A stretch of 22,500 nt of DNA from Prorocentrum cordatum (GCA_963575745.1 CAUYUJ010001756.1:62501-85000); one strand, 5' to 3'. Positions 8,534 through 17,534 are shown, counted from the stretch's first letter. Translations and numbers: made by a program. Notes: a model not told the origin generated them from the letters alone.

Positions 8534-8744
8534 GAGGAGGAGGAGGAGAAGGAGGAGGAGTAGGAGGAGGAAGAGGAGGAGGAGGAGGAGGAGGAGGAGG
8601 AGGAGGAGGAGGGGGAGGGGGATGATGAGGAGGAGGAGGAGGAGGAGGGGGGGGGGGAGGGGGGAGGGGAGGAGGAGGAGGAGGAGGAGGAGGAGGAGGA
8701 GGAGGAGGAGAAGGAGGAGGAGGAGGAGGAGGAGGAGGAGGAGG
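8534..8744. repeat. Long GGA microsatellite with G-rich core
   Basis: (GGA)n with GAT interruptions and a GGGGGGGGGGAGGGGGGAGGG core near 8646-8668, on the plus strand. Confidence 0.95.
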
Positions 8745-8822
8745 GTCAGGGGCCCCTTGCGTCCCTGGGGTTGGGGCCGCCCGCCGTCCCCCCCCAAAAA
8801 GCTCAGCTTCGGCCTCCAAGGG

Positions 8823-8852
8823 TTAGGTCGGGCCTGGCCCCCTACAGGGGGA
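8823..8852. mobile_element. MITE family A, single left end
   Basis: TTAGGTCGGGCCTGGCCCCC continuing to TACAGGGGGA matches the family A terminal repeat. I find no partner end within the next 300 bp, so this is a solo end or a truncated copy. Confidence 0.7.
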
Positions 8853-8995
8853 TTTTCGGCGAATAGTAATAATAATACTAATAACCAGTCCTTCGTAACA
8901 CGTCTTGCCTGGCCCGGCGCCGCTGCTGCAGGAGGACACCGAGTGTGCACAGCAGGAGGACAGGGAGGAAGGACCTCGCAGACCTCTGCGGCCAC

Positions 8996-9141
8996 TGTCA
9001 GAGGCGACGACAAGGGCGAATAGCCCAGAGAGCAATACATGTATCCAAGGGCGCCGATGATCAATGTTTTCGACAAGGCTTCCGGGCGAATGCGTGTGAT
9101 GCCCGCCCCTGCGCTATTCGCCCTTGTCGTCGCCGCCGACA
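8996..9141. mobile_element. MITE family B (146 bp)
   Basis: A 29-bp terminal inverted repeat with two mismatches bounds it. The left end is TGTCAGAGGCGACGACAAGG followed by GCGAATAGC, and the right end is its complement. The interior has no coding content. A single copy is seen in the window. A target-site duplication is not obvious. Confidence 0.8.
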
Positions 9142-9324
9142 CTGACCCCTCGGGGGGGGGAAACTGGCAAGTCAGCTGTGACCCCAGGCCCGGTATCCCG
9201 TGGTCGGCTTGCGAGGGCTCCAGGGATCGGCGGCGGCCGCCAGGGGGCCGAAGATGTCTGGGTCCCTCCCTCTTTCCTGGGGAGACAGCCCAGACCCCCA
9301 GCGTCATAATTTTTCAGGGACCGA

Positions 9325-9525
9325 CCACAGCCATGTTCAAAACGATATGTCGGTTAGAACGAACAACGAAACGAGGCACAACGTTCAAAACGAACGTTTA
9401 AACGAACCCGGTGCCAGACGAAAACGAACGACGAAACGGGGCATTCAAAACGACGACAACAAACAACAACATGAACCAACAACGAACAACGACACGACAA
9501 ACATACAACAAGGGCCCAAACCACG
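9325..9525. repeat. AACGA-rich low-complexity tract
   Basis: Words such as AACGAAC, AAAACGA, ACGAAAC and CAACAA recur with no fixed period, giving a markedly A-rich, T-poor plus strand. No gene is seen. Confidence 0.75.
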
Positions 9526-9574
9526 CCAAACAGCGCTGTGGTCGGTCCTGGCATTTGTTTCATGATGTCAACCC

Positions 9575-9706
9575 CCGAACTGGCCATCCCTCGGACGTCA
9601 ATTCCGTGTGCACTGTTCAGTCTCGTGCGTGGCTTTTTCGCCAAATGATCAAGGATGCTCCTCGATGGTCCTCGCCGAAGGAAACACGCACACCTCCGAG
9701 CGATGC
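9575..9706. repeat. Dispersed repeat R3, copy b (unexpanded)
   Basis: The same landmarks as 459-690, but with only about 25 bp between GGATGCTCCTC and GAAGGAAA. Confidence 0.75.
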
Positions 9707-9715
9707 CAAGCGAAG

Positions 9716-9838
9716 GCCTCGACCCATTCCCCAGGACCAGCCTCCCGTCCCAAGTCGTTGTTGGACGGCTCTGCGGCACGGTCAGGGCCACCCGGGGGCC
9801 GAAAACACGGACCAATCTCCCGTCGCGATTTTGTCATT
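9716..9838. repeat. Dispersed repeat R4, copy b
   Basis: Follows R3 directly and precedes R2. CCCCAGGACCAG, CAAGTCGTTGTTGGACGG, and CCAATCTCCCGTCGCGATTT match copies a and c. Confidence 0.65.
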
Positions 9839-9841
9839 GAA

Positions 9842-9980
9842 GGGGCCCTGGGACACACAAGTAAATGCACACGAATAAAAGCAACTGGGGTTTTGTCTTC
9901 CCCCCCACTTCCCATATGTTCCAATATGTTCGGGGGAAACGAAGATTCATTGTGTCTGTGTGTTTTTCCCCCTCCTGATT
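9842..9980. repeat. Dispersed repeat R2, copy d
   Basis: GGGGCCCTGGGACACACAAG, a C run with CACTTCCCATATGTTCCAAT, then TTGTGTCTGTGTGTTTTTCC and CCTCCTGA. R3, R4 and R2 abut here, suggesting one composite element of about 400 bp. Confidence 0.8.
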
Positions 9981-10128
9981 CATGATTCGATGGGGGCCTG
10001 GGAAGGCGGCGCCGTTCTCGCTGTTCCCCAGAAGGCTGGGAGGTCCGCCAGCTTCCGGAGAAATGTCCTGAGCCTTCACCGAAGACGCAGACCCTGCTCG
10101 GAAGGCGCGAAGGCGGAGCCCGAGACGC

Positions 10129-10303
10129 TACCGTCGGGGCGGTAAGGAACCCAAAACAAGGAATGAGGCCCCTTTTCTCTTGAAGTTCAACTTCGATTTC
10201 CCATCGAAAATCCAAGGATAACCTTGGGCAAAATATGAAACAATGAAGGAACACGAAGCCCCTTCCCAATGGAAAGGGTTCCTTATTCAGAGCCCCGACT
10301 GTA
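10129..10303. mobile_element. MITE family C, copy 1
   Basis: The ends are inverted repeats: TACCGTCGGGGCGGTAAGGA at the left, and AAGGGTTCCTTATTCAGAGC then CCCGACTGTA at the right. The interior carries TTCAACTTCGATTTCC and ATCGAAAA, shared with copy 2 at 20350-20529. It does not code. Confidence 0.8.
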
Positions 10304-10436
10304 TCTTCCCGCGGCATTTCTCGAGCCGCATCGATCTGTGCTATAGTCCCAAGACCCCGCAGCCGGGCGAAAACGCCCGGATCTCAAGACGCTCTCGACA
10401 TGCGGTGCCTCGACTCGTTCAAAACAGCGTGCCCAC

Positions 10437-10550
10437 AAGTCCACGCCCTTCCCCAGGGCTGGTTTTTAATCCCGAGCCGTTTTTGGACCATCTCGAGGCC
10501 CGGCGAGGCCTCCGAGGCAGAAAATTGGCTAAAACCTCCCGTGGTGTCCT
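10437..10550. repeat. Dispersed repeat R4, copy c
   Basis: CCCCAGGGCTGGTTTTTAAT, CCGAGCCGTTTTTGGACCAT, CGAGGCCCGGCGAGGCCTCC, then AAAACCTCCCGT match copies a and b. Confidence 0.75.
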
Positions 10551-10557
10551 GTTCCCG

Positions 10558-10630
10558 GCGGATGGGTCGTAGGATCGCACCGCATCGCCAATGCATCGGC
10601 GAGGCATCGCCGATGCATCGGCGATGCACC
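10558..10630. mobile_element. MITE family D, copy 1, left part
   Basis: GGTCGTAGGATCGCACCGCA leads into a palindromic core built from GCATCGCCGATGC and its complement. The element is cut by the LINE; its right part is 17557-17662. The uninterrupted relative is at 19002-19187. Confidence 0.8.
10617..10630 (-). repeat. LINE target-site duplication, 3' side
   Basis: ATCGGCGATGCACC directly abuts the LINE tail and is identical to 17557-17570. The first base may instead be chance identity with the SL end, so the duplication is 13 or 14 bp. Confidence 0.8.
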
Positions 10631-10640
10631 TTTTTTTTTT
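10631..10640 (-). other. LINE poly(A) tail
   Basis: Ten A on the minus strand, preceded by thirteen C (10641-10653) and followed at once by the target duplication. The 3' UTR, from 10797 down, is about 165 bp. Confidence 0.85.
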
Positions 10641-10797
10641 GGGGGGGGGGGGGCACCTTCGGCCAGACCAGTTTTACTAAGCGGCTGACCAAGCAGCCAC
10701 TCTGAACCTAACACCAGACGAGGGACCAGCAGGCGACCACGGACTCATCTCCCAAAGAGGGAGGATGTCCCTTGGCCACTCGCCAGTCCCCCAGGCG

Positions 10798-13700
10798 TTA
10801 GTCTGACCCCGACTCCGAGCCATCAGGGCGGTTCGGAATCAGAGGAGCCTCATCCTCCTCGCTTCGCAGCAAGTCGGACACATTCCTCATCACAGCACGG
10901 GGGTCAGACGCAGCGGAGGTGGCTTGCACGGGAACCTCTGGCGTTGCAACAGGCACCCTGACCTCAAACAATTCACGGGCGGTTGCTTCCTCCGCCTCGA
11001 ACAAAGCATCAAACACTTCATCTCCAGGTGCAGGTCTCTGCACACCTAGAGCTTCATGTTGCCCTTCCCGCCCCCCGCTCCCAAGGTCCACCCGCACCCC
11101 CGTTTCTCTCTCGGCAATCCTAGCCCTCAGAGGGGCCAAACATTCCAAGTGAGACGTGCACGGAGGGATGAGGTGCACCCGCGAAGCTGTCGCAAAGGCA
11201 CGCACTGCCGCTCCTGACACAGGACGTTCAGGAGCTGCACACGAAACTGCAACATTGCGCTGAGGATGAAGGCCACGCTTGAGCCTGCTCAGCACACTGG
11301 CACCTGCGCTGTGTTCCCTGGGATCACATTTCACTGCCAGATTACGAACTTTCTCTTGAGTGTAGCTACCGCAGAGCATACAGAACACTAGGGGCAGCTT
11401 CTCGTCACCTACTTGCGTACTAGCTAACTTGTGGCCGTGGTTGGGGGCCTCGGAGAGCAACCTGGCGAGGCTTCTCGAGAGTCCCTTGCATCCAACCTCT
11501 GGCCTATCTCGGAGGTTACCCCCATGAAAACTTAAACATTTGGCACACCTGTGGCCCCACAGCCAGGGCTCCCAGTCATGCCAGCTCGTGGCGCACGCAA
11601 TGACCTTACGCTGGCGCTCACGCCGCGGTGGGCGCTGGTGGTGCACCCTCGGAAAACGCGGCAACACATTCGCCACGAGGCGGGCCGCCGTTTCGAGACT
11701 CTCGATCGAGCTATCCAGCTGCTGCCAGTCGGCTGGTGAGGGTCTGGGATGCAGGTCAAGGGCTCCTTTAGCCTCTCGATCCGCTCGCCAGTTAGCCTGG
11801 CCAATCCACCGCTCTGGTGGGGGCAGCTGCTCGATGTCTTCTAACTTCCTATGGGCAGGGGTGTGAACAGCTGGGGCATACTCTTGGTCCTTCATGTGGA
11901 GCAGGGCCCCCCTTCTCAACCCTCCATAACGTTGCTTGGCCGAAACTTGACATGACGGTTCCATGTTATGCAGTTTGACGGCATTCATACAATCGCTGCA
12001 TAACGTCGGCCCATGATTTGGTACATATATTGGCAGCAAGGCAAGCTGGAGTTGTTCTGCTGCTTGACTGGTTTGGGGTAAACTCGGCCACACAACTCCT
12101 TTTGCTACATACCGCTGCACACCCTCAGCATCGAAGAACACCCACGAGCAAGCCGCTCTCGAAAGCTCTCGGATCGTGTGACGAGCGCAAGACCCGTCGC
12201 CAGCCTGGAAGAAGGAGGACCCATCAAACTGATCCCACTCCACTTTTTGACCACTCATATCAAAGAGCTCTGGCTCGTGCACATCCGAGAGGTTCGGCCA
12301 CTCGGCCGCTGGGTGCTGAAACTTGAGGGCCTCGAAAAACTGCGCGTCCCCGCTCTGGGCGCGCTCGAGAAAGGCCGTGGAGACGTCGGCAGCCTGCCGT
12401 GCCGCAACGACCTCCGCGTGCTGGCAGGCGAAGATCCTGTGACCTACCGAGTCGGGCGCCTGACATAAGGGGCAGAGGCCTGGTGTGATGTACCCCGACC
12501 GTAAAGCCCCGTCTTCGGTCCAGAGACCTTCACAAAAACACGCCATCACTAAATATTTACCCTGGGCGTTGAGACCAATACCTTTAACCCCGGACTTGGT
12601 GATGCGACGGATTGGTTCCACACGCACTCTGGTCCCAGGGGTCCACCCAAGTTTCTTGCCCAAAACTCGCTCGTGGTGCCTCTGGACCCCCAGGCTAAGC
12701 CAGTGCCCGACCATGGAGGGGGTGGAGTACAGCAGGGATATCTCCACGCCGTTATCATCGCGCCAGTCGAGGGGGGTGTAGGCTTCCCACCCGATACGCT
12801 GAAAGGAGAGGTGCATTCTACTGATCGGGCCTTTGCTTTTTGCCCAATCGTAGCCTGTGGGCGGGACGGTCCGCCACATGCTGCACAGCTTCTGAATCGA
12901 GAAAAAGGCGTGCTCGGGACGCGTGGTAGCCGCCCACACAGCATGTGACCACGCCAGAGCAGGGGCAATCATGCTCCTCCACATGGGGTCGCCTAGGAGC
13001 TCCGTCTTGGCTCTCAAGGAAACCCCAGCATGTCTCGGCGCCTGAAACGACAACATCACGCAACGCGCGCGCTTAAGTTCAGCATCGCTCATGCCAACAA
13101 CCGTGTCCCCGAAGCTCAGACCAGGCGTGACCCCAGCCGCGTAGATCTTGCCAATCCTGAAACGAACCCTGGGAAGGGCCTTCCGATATTTACACAGGAT
13201 ACGGTGTCTCTTAAGCATGTCTTTCAACCTGGCCCGTCGCTTGCTCAGGTGACCTTTCCTACTCCGTTCGCCCCCTGGGGCGAGGTCACAACCTAAGGTC
13301 ACCATGTGGGTCCCAACATGTCCCGCCAGTTTCCCAAGCTGCTCCCCTAGGCGACGAGCGACACTGGGCGACGAACCAAAAGTCATCAACTTATCTTGGG
13401 CTAGATTGACCCCGAGCTCCTGCTTGAAAACACGGTGCAGGTCCTGCGCCGCTGCGGCAAGAGAGTGGATGACCTCAGCCTCGGTGCCATACGACGAGAC
13501 CGTGCCATCGTCCACATACGACGCCAAATCTATGCTGGGGTTCCTCTCCACAAATCCGTCGAAAGGCTCGAGCGCGTACACTCGCACGAAGATATCGTTG
13601 AAAATCGACCCTGCTGGCAGCCCGCTTTCAGCGTACAACACCGCCAGCGCATGATCAGTGCCTAATCGCAAGATCCGAGGGCCTCTCCAGAAGTTGAACG

Positions 13701-14823
13701 TGACTTTCAGCACCACCGGATCGAGGCCCGCTCTCTGGCCCCGATCTCGGAGGAGTCTCAGGTTGAAACTCCCGTAGTACTTGGACCCATCCCAAGAGAA
13801 CCCCGCGGCGACCCCACCATCGGCCACTCGGGCCTCCGCTTTCACCGCCTGGTTCCACACACTGCCTTCCGCCGACTTCCCCGCTCCGAAAGCCCAGTAC
13901 ATACGCGGATGTCGGTCGTTGAAGGACGTCAGCTTCGGTCGTCGGAGTCGTTCCCAAAGCCTAACAGGGGAGGAACACAACAAAATCGGGCGCAACCCAC
14001 CCTTCGGTTTTTCCAGGAGGGGGAAGAGCATCCAATACAGCGCCCGAGGGAAGAGTCCTATCTTCTCCACACACTGAAAAACGCAAGCCAGGGCGTCGAG
14101 GCCCGCGTCCGACATGCAAGCGGACTGTCGCACGTGCACCCCATCAAGGGACTGAGCCGTGTGCGGCGAGAACATCTTGGCTGCGGCACGCAGCTCCGCC
14201 GCGGTGGCTCTCTCAAAACAGTGCCTATCTGGGACTTCAACTGGGGGTGGGATGGTGGTGGCACTCCAGAACCCTCCTAACACGTTGGCTTCGTGGGCCA
14301 GTAAATCGCGCGGGTCCGACGTGAAGATCCCTGGGCTGGTTTCTATCACCGTCGGTTGCCACCTGGCCTTCAACCTCGTAAGCCGATGCATCTTTCGGGC
14401 TGACCCCGCCAGGGCTTCCGTCTGCCACTGGCCCCAACTCTGCTTCGATTTTTGGTTCAGCCCGTCGCGGGCCGCCTGAAAATCATCGGCCCAGTCTTCT
14501 AGAGTTTCCGAGCAATGATCGATCCACCCAGCAAGGGCCACCATGTCTTGCGGCCAAGCCGCCGCCAGCTCACGCGCCTTGCGGACAGTGGGATCCAATC
14601 TCGGAGACAAACCCTCCGCTTCAAACGGCTGAGACACAATCTGCACAAGGTTACGGGCTGCCTGCACTTCACTGTGATCAACGAACTTGTCAGCCTGCGT
14701 GAGAATGCGCTGACTGGTGTTCCTAAGGTCTGTCATCCCCTGTTGCAGCCACACCCATCCTTCCCCAATGCGAACATCGCCCTCTTCTTTGCACTTCGGG
14801 GGGGGGTCATCACAGGCACCCAC
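10798..14823 (-). CDS. LINE ORF2, C-terminal part: reverse transcriptase, RNase H, Cys/His domain
   Basis: This frame opens after a stop at 14824-14826 and must be reached by a -1 shift from the endonuclease frame. Numbering is from 14823. Reverse transcriptase: PLLEKPKGGLRPI at 268-280, motif A Asp345, GLPAGS 401-406, and catalytic YVDD 436-439 (13507-13518). A zinc knuckle follows (Cys784, Cys787, His795, Cys800). RNase H has Asp867 (DGSS), Glu923, Asp944 and Asp1015, with His987/His991 near the end. A C-terminal Cys/His-rich domain (Cys1093, Cys1096, Cys1112, His1131, Cys1148, Cys1151, Cys1166) precedes an acidic tail. It copies LINE RNA at the nicked target. All catalytic residues appear intact. 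It ends in TAA. Confidence 0.93.
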   Translation of the reverse strand: MGACDDPPPKCKEEGDVRIGEGWVWLQQGMTDLRNTSQRILTQADKFVDHSEVQAARNLVQIVSQPFEAEGLSPRLDPTVRKARELAAAWPQDMVALAGWIDHCSETLEDWADDFQAARDGLNQKSKQSWGQWQTEALAGSARKMHRLTRLKARWQPTVIETSPGIFTSDPRDLLAHEANVLGGFWSATTIPPPVEVPDRHCFERATAAELRAAAKMFSPHTAQSLDGVHVRQSACMSDAGLDALACVFQCVEKIGLFPRALYWMLFPLLEKPKGGLRPILLCSSPVRLWERLRRPKLTSFNDRHPRMYWAFGAGKSAEGSVWNQAVKAEARVADGGVAAGFSWDGSKYYGSFNLRLLRDRGQRAGLDPVVLKVTFNFWRGPRILRLGTDHALAVLYAESGLPAGSIFNDIFVRVYALEPFDGFVERNPSIDLASYVDDGTVSSYGTEAEVIHSLAAAAQDLHRVFKQELGVNLAQDKLMTFGSSPSVARRLGEQLGKLAGHVGTHMVTLGCDLAPGGERSRKGHLSKRRARLKDMLKRHRILCKYRKALPRVRFRIGKIYAAGVTPGLSFGDTVVGMSDAELKRARCVMLSFQAPRHAGVSLRAKTELLGDPMWRSMIAPALAWSHAVWAATTRPEHAFFSIQKLCSMWRTVPPTGYDWAKSKGPISRMHLSFQRIGWEAYTPLDWRDDNGVEISLLYSTPSMVGHWLSLGVQRHHERVLGKKLGWTPGTRVRVEPIRRITKSGVKGIGLNAQGKYLVMACFCEGLWTEDGALRSGYITPGLCPLCQAPDSVGHRIFACQHAEVVAARQAADVSTAFLERAQSGDAQFFEALKFQHPAAEWPNLSDVHEPELFDMSGQKVEWDQFDGSSFFQAGDGSCARHTIRELSRAACSWVFFDAEGVQRYVAKGVVWPSLPQTSQAAEQLQLALLPIYVPNHGPTLCSDCMNAVKLHNMEPSCQVSAKQRYGGLRRGALLHMKDQEYAPAVHTPAHRKLEDIEQLPPPERWIGQANWRADREAKGALDLHPRPSPADWQQLDSSIESLETAARLVANVLPRFPRVHHQRPPRRERQRKVIACATSWHDWEPWLWGHRCAKCLSFHGGNLRDRPEVGCKGLSRSLARLLSEAPNHGHKLASTQVGDEKLPLVFCMLCGSYTQEKVRNLAVKCDPREHSAGASVLSRLKRGLHPQRNVAVSCAAPERPVSGAAVRAFATASRVHLIPPCTSHLECLAPLRARIAERETGVRVDLGSGGREGQHEALGVQRPAPGDEVFDALFEAEEATARELFEVRVPVATPEVPVQATSAASDPRAVMRNVSDLLRSEEDEAPLIPNRPDGSESGSD

Positions 14824-16268
14824 TTAGCCTGAAGCTGCTTACCTTTTAGCCCTTTACGTTTTATGGGGGTGCCCGTTCTGCTTTCTAACTCTAACTCCAT
14901 CGTACCCGAGAAAACTTTCCAAGCTCGGTCCAGGACCCCCCAAACTAAACCGACATCCTCGTGGTCAGCTCTACGGTTCGCCTCTTCGGCCACAGCTCGG
15001 GCCACGGACCAATCGATCGGCGGTGGGGTGGGGCCGATGGGCAGCTCAACTGGAAGTTTCTGGTGAGTCTGGTACACCAGCTGCTGCAGCTTGGTTGCCC
15101 CAGGCCTTAAACGAAGCTGAACTGGGCGATGGGGCCGCTTCGGCCACGTACTGGCATCAACCTCGGTGGCCCCCACAAGCTTGCAGAAAGCCGCCGACGC
15201 CATGAAATAATCGATATTGGTGTTTGTTTTCGGTGTTGCACACGTTTCGATACTGGGCTGCAATATCATCATGGAGGCCTTGCGAGGCATGCCAGACGCC
15301 TCTGCCACTACTGCTGAGAAATTCCAATCAGCAGCAAACACCGAGAGATGTACACCTTCTAAAACTGCACCTGCGTGTCTTAAAATCTGGAGGTTCCGCT
15401 TGCTCAGACCCTCACTGGTGAACATGTACGCGCAACCTGCTAGCAAGTCGGGCCACCCTGGAATGTCGATCGTAGCAAAGATCAGCCTGTGTTGGATAAG
15501 TATACCTCTGGGCAATTTAGTGGGCCACCTCAGGCCGATAGACGTTCTTGCCAGTATGGCCACTCCAGCCGACGTCTGACCACCCGCACACTTGACCGAA
15601 GAGGTACAGAGCATGTTCCAGCCTAAACTCTTAGCTGTCGAAGTTCTCGCCGCAAGATCCTCTTCGGTAATACCTATTTCCTGTGCAAACACCACAAGAG
15701 CCTGTGTACTCATCAGTCTCTTCTTGCGCGTGCCCCAGCTGTTCCCATTATACGAATCAAACACGTGCGCCTGACCCTCCAGGTCAGCAGGGGCGGCGGC
15801 TTTAGGCGGTAAGCCTACTCCGTGGGCCGAGACTCGCAAACCAGTGCACTTGGGCCCCAGGTGGGGGCGCACACGGGCACCGTCAAGCAAAACTGATGAC
15901 TGCGGGGACTCAGGAGGCCTCAGAAGCTCGGGCACGCCGTTGTGCCTGACGACTCGCACCTCGTCGAACTCACCGAGGTTGATATCCTGGCCGTACTGCA
16001 GCACGTCCAACAGGTACCACACAGCCTTCAGGTCCTCGAACGTCTGTAGCCTGAGCCACTTCTCGTCACACGTAACCCCGAAGAAATGCACAGCGTCACC
16101 AGGTAAGGCTTGGGAAACATCTGACACTTGATCGTCAGTAGCCTGTCTCTGATGAAGCACGTCGCCAGGAGCATCTGGCTTGCGTCTGACACCCTCAGAT
16201 CCCGTAGAACCTGAGGTATGGTTTTTCTCCCTGCGTGAAGCAAAAGGTTTGGGTGAGAAACTCGCCAT
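14733..16268 (-). CDS. LINE ORF2, N-terminal part: apurinic-type endonuclease
   Basis: It starts at ATG 16268, 43 bp after the ORF1 stop, and runs 511 codons. After about 165 residues of unrecognised sequence comes an endonuclease/exonuclease/phosphatase fold: Asn174 (SYNGNSW), Glu197 (AQE), a GVAILAR strand near 235, the D-W-N motif at Asp314-Asn316, Asp353 in NIDYFMAS, and His380. These correspond to the metal-binding and catalytic set of LINE endonucleases, which nick the target DNA. The frame overlaps the reverse transcriptase frame over 14735-14823, which contains nine C (14798-14806 on the minus strand). With a -1 shift there, ORF2 would be about 1823 residues. The frame also stays open far upstream over ORF1, but that part is a shadow. 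Confidence 0.88.
   Translation of the reverse strand: MASFSPKPFASRREKNHTSGSTGSEGVRRKPDAPGDVLHQRQATDDQVSDVSQALPGDAVHFFGVTCDEKWLRLQTFEDLKAVWYLLDVLQYGQDINLGEFDEVRVVRHNGVPELLRPPESPQSSVLLDGARVRPHLGPKCTGLRVSAHGVGLPPKAAAPADLEGQAHVFDSYNGNSWGTRKKRLMSTQALVVFAQEIGITEEDLAARTSTAKSLGWNMLCTSSVKCAGGQTSAGVAILARTSIGLRWPTKLPRGILIQHRLIFATIDIPGWPDLLAGCAYMFTSEGLSKRNLQILRHAGAVLEGVHLSVFAADWNFSAVVAEASGMPRKASMMILQPSIETCATPKTNTNIDYFMASAAFCKLVGATEVDASTWPKRPHRPVQLRLRPGATKLQQLVYQTHQKLPVELPIGPTPPPIDWSVARAVAEEANRRADHEDVGLVWGVLDRAWKVFSGTMELELESRTGTPIKRKGLKGKQLQAKWVPVMTPPRSAKKRAMFALGKDGCGCNRG
14798..14806 (-). other. C9 slippery run joining the two ORF2 frames
   Basis: The endonuclease frame reads through as ATG ACC CCC CCC CGA, whereas the polymerase frame reads ..CCC CCC CCG AAG TGC. 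A -1 slip, or one extra C, fuses them. This could be programmed frameshifting, a disabling mutation or a sequencing error. Confidence 0.7.
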
Positions 16269-16311
16269 CGGCCTCGTCGAGCCATGCCACCTAGCCCAGG
16301 ACGGGTAGTGG

Positions 16312-17376
16312 CTAAAGCTGCGGCGCGGTCTTCGGCTTCTTGAGCTTGGCGCCCAAAAGGGCTTGGGTGAAGGCTCGCTTATCGCCACGGTGCTTCTCCC
16401 AGAAAGCTTCGGCAGCTGCTTCGTCTTGGAATGCATCGTCCATCTCCGCGTCGTGTGGCGTGGGCACGTGCTCAGCACCGTTGACGTGGGACTCAGATGC
16501 ATCAGCGCCAGGATCAGCAGCGGCACGATGCACAGCGAACAACTTAACGAACTCCTTGAACCCGGCCGTTTCGAGCATCGACTTGATCGCGTCTTTGCCT
16601 TCCAGGGCCTCAGGAGGGAGAGACAGATCAACAGGCCGCCTGTCGCCACCGTCAGCAGCTTGACCAGGAAGTGACTGCACATGCTGCCGTTGCAGTTCAG
16701 CCACCTCAGCCTCCGCTGCGACCTTGCGCGCCTTGATCTCGTCCGTCTTGGCATTGAGCTCGTCGAGCAACTTGTTATGCTCCTCAAGCTCTGTCGTGAC
16801 CTTCTCCATCTTCGTCGTAGCCCGAGCCAATCGATGCCCCACATTGGTGTGCTGCGTGATGCTCGGCTTCTTGCTCTCGATCTCCGCGCGCACCGTCTTG
16901 AGCTTGTTATCCAGGAGCGTCCGTGCCTCGGTTGTGTCGTCACCTTTGCCGCAGGCCTTAATCGCACACTCGAGCTCGAGCACACGTGCCTGTAGTGGAT
17001 CCTGTCCGTCACCACCGCCTCCTCCATTGGACTGTGCGCCACCATGCTGGCCAGGCCCTTGTCCAATAATAGGGGCTCGGGCAGACTTGGCGCCTCCACC
17101 GATGAACTGGTCCAGCTTCTTCTGCATCTCGGCCAGCTGGGACTCCAGTTTGGCCTCGCGCCTTGACCCTGCAGCAGGTTGACGTCTGCGCCCAGGATCC
17201 ATCCGAGTAGGGCTCCCGCCACCGTTGCCAAAGGCCTTGGCGCGCTGCAGCACGAACGCGGGGGCCTTCGCCCCGCAGCGGCACCGCAGCCTGCACGCCC
17301 AGTTGCTGGTGAGCCCGCAACTCTGGCAGCCCCAGAAAGGGGTCTTGGGGCCGCGGACCACATCTGCACCATCCAT
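16312..17376 (-). CDS. LINE ORF1: zinc-cluster coiled-coil protein
   Basis: The first ATG in frame is at 17376, giving 354 residues. The frame is open back to a TAG at 17464-17466, so a non-AUG start (GTG at 17457) cannot be excluded. Fourteen residues after the ATG comes FWGCQSCGLTSNWACRLRCR followed by CG. These closely spaced cysteines resemble a RanBP2-like or other small zinc finger. A basic patch follows, then heptad-like Leu/Glu/Lys segments (about residues 75-95 and 130-235 from the ATG) that predict a coiled coil. A Gly-rich linker separates them. ORF1 proteins of LINEs bind the element RNA and multimerise; that role is inferred here. The C-terminus is basic (LKKPKTAP). ORF2 begins 43 bp later. 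Confidence 0.85.
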   Translation of the reverse strand: MDGADVVRGPKTPFWGCQSCGLTSNWACRLRCRCGAKAPAFVLQRAKAFGNGGGSPTRMDPGRRRQPAAGSRREAKLESQLAEMQKKLDQFIGGGAKSARAPIIGQGPGQHGGAQSNGGGGGDGQDPLQARVLELECAIKACGKGDDTTEARTLLDNKLKTVRAEIESKKPSITQHTNVGHRLARATTKMEKVTTELEEHNKLLDELNAKTDEIKARKVAAEAEVAELQRQHVQSLPGQAADGGDRRPVDLSLPPEALEGKDAIKSMLETAGFKEFVKLFAVHRAAADPGADASESHVNGAEHVPTPHDAEMDDAFQDEAAAEAFWEKHRGDKRAFTQALLGAKLKKPKTAPQL

Positions 17377-17519
17377 GAAGGCCGCCGCACCGCTGTGCCC
17401 GCGACCGTGTCCCTCGGAGCGCCGAAGGTCGAAAGGGTTGCACCGCCAGGTGCTCACTGAAAGCTAGCTGAGGCAGCCAGGCCAATGGAAGGGGCTGCCC
17501 TTCCACCTCAGCCTCGAGC

Positions 17520-17534
17520 CTTGAGCCAAAATGG
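17520..17534 (-). repeat. Truncated (relict) spliced leader
   Basis: The 15 nt CCATTTTGGCTCAAG equal the leader minus its first six specific bases, and follow the full leader directly. The leader itself contains an AG (CCGTAG) that can serve as a trans-splice acceptor, which explains exactly this truncation. Confidence 0.9.

Noticed and set aside
8753-8819. Possible short exon EAEAELFGGGRRAAP on the minus strand
   Set aside because: It lies between a MITE end and a GGA tract, has no family match, and exons 2 and 3 join in frame without it.
10561-10635. CRISPR-like appearance of repeated GCATCGGCGATGC units (also 17600-17640, 19120-19160)
   Set aside because: The units are contiguous palindromes without spacers and belong to an inverted-repeat element in a eukaryotic genome.
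16269-17390. N-terminal part of an 885-codon frame that ends at 14733
   Set aside because: It overlaps ORF1, is Ser/Arg-rich without motifs, and begins with GTG. The first in-frame ATG after ORF1 is 16268, directly before the endonuclease region.
17377-17457. Upstream extension of ORF1 starting at GTG 17457
   Set aside because: There is no ATG in this part and a stop lies just upstream. The ATG at 17376 keeps the zinc cluster and coiled coil, so I used it, although a non-AUG start is possible.
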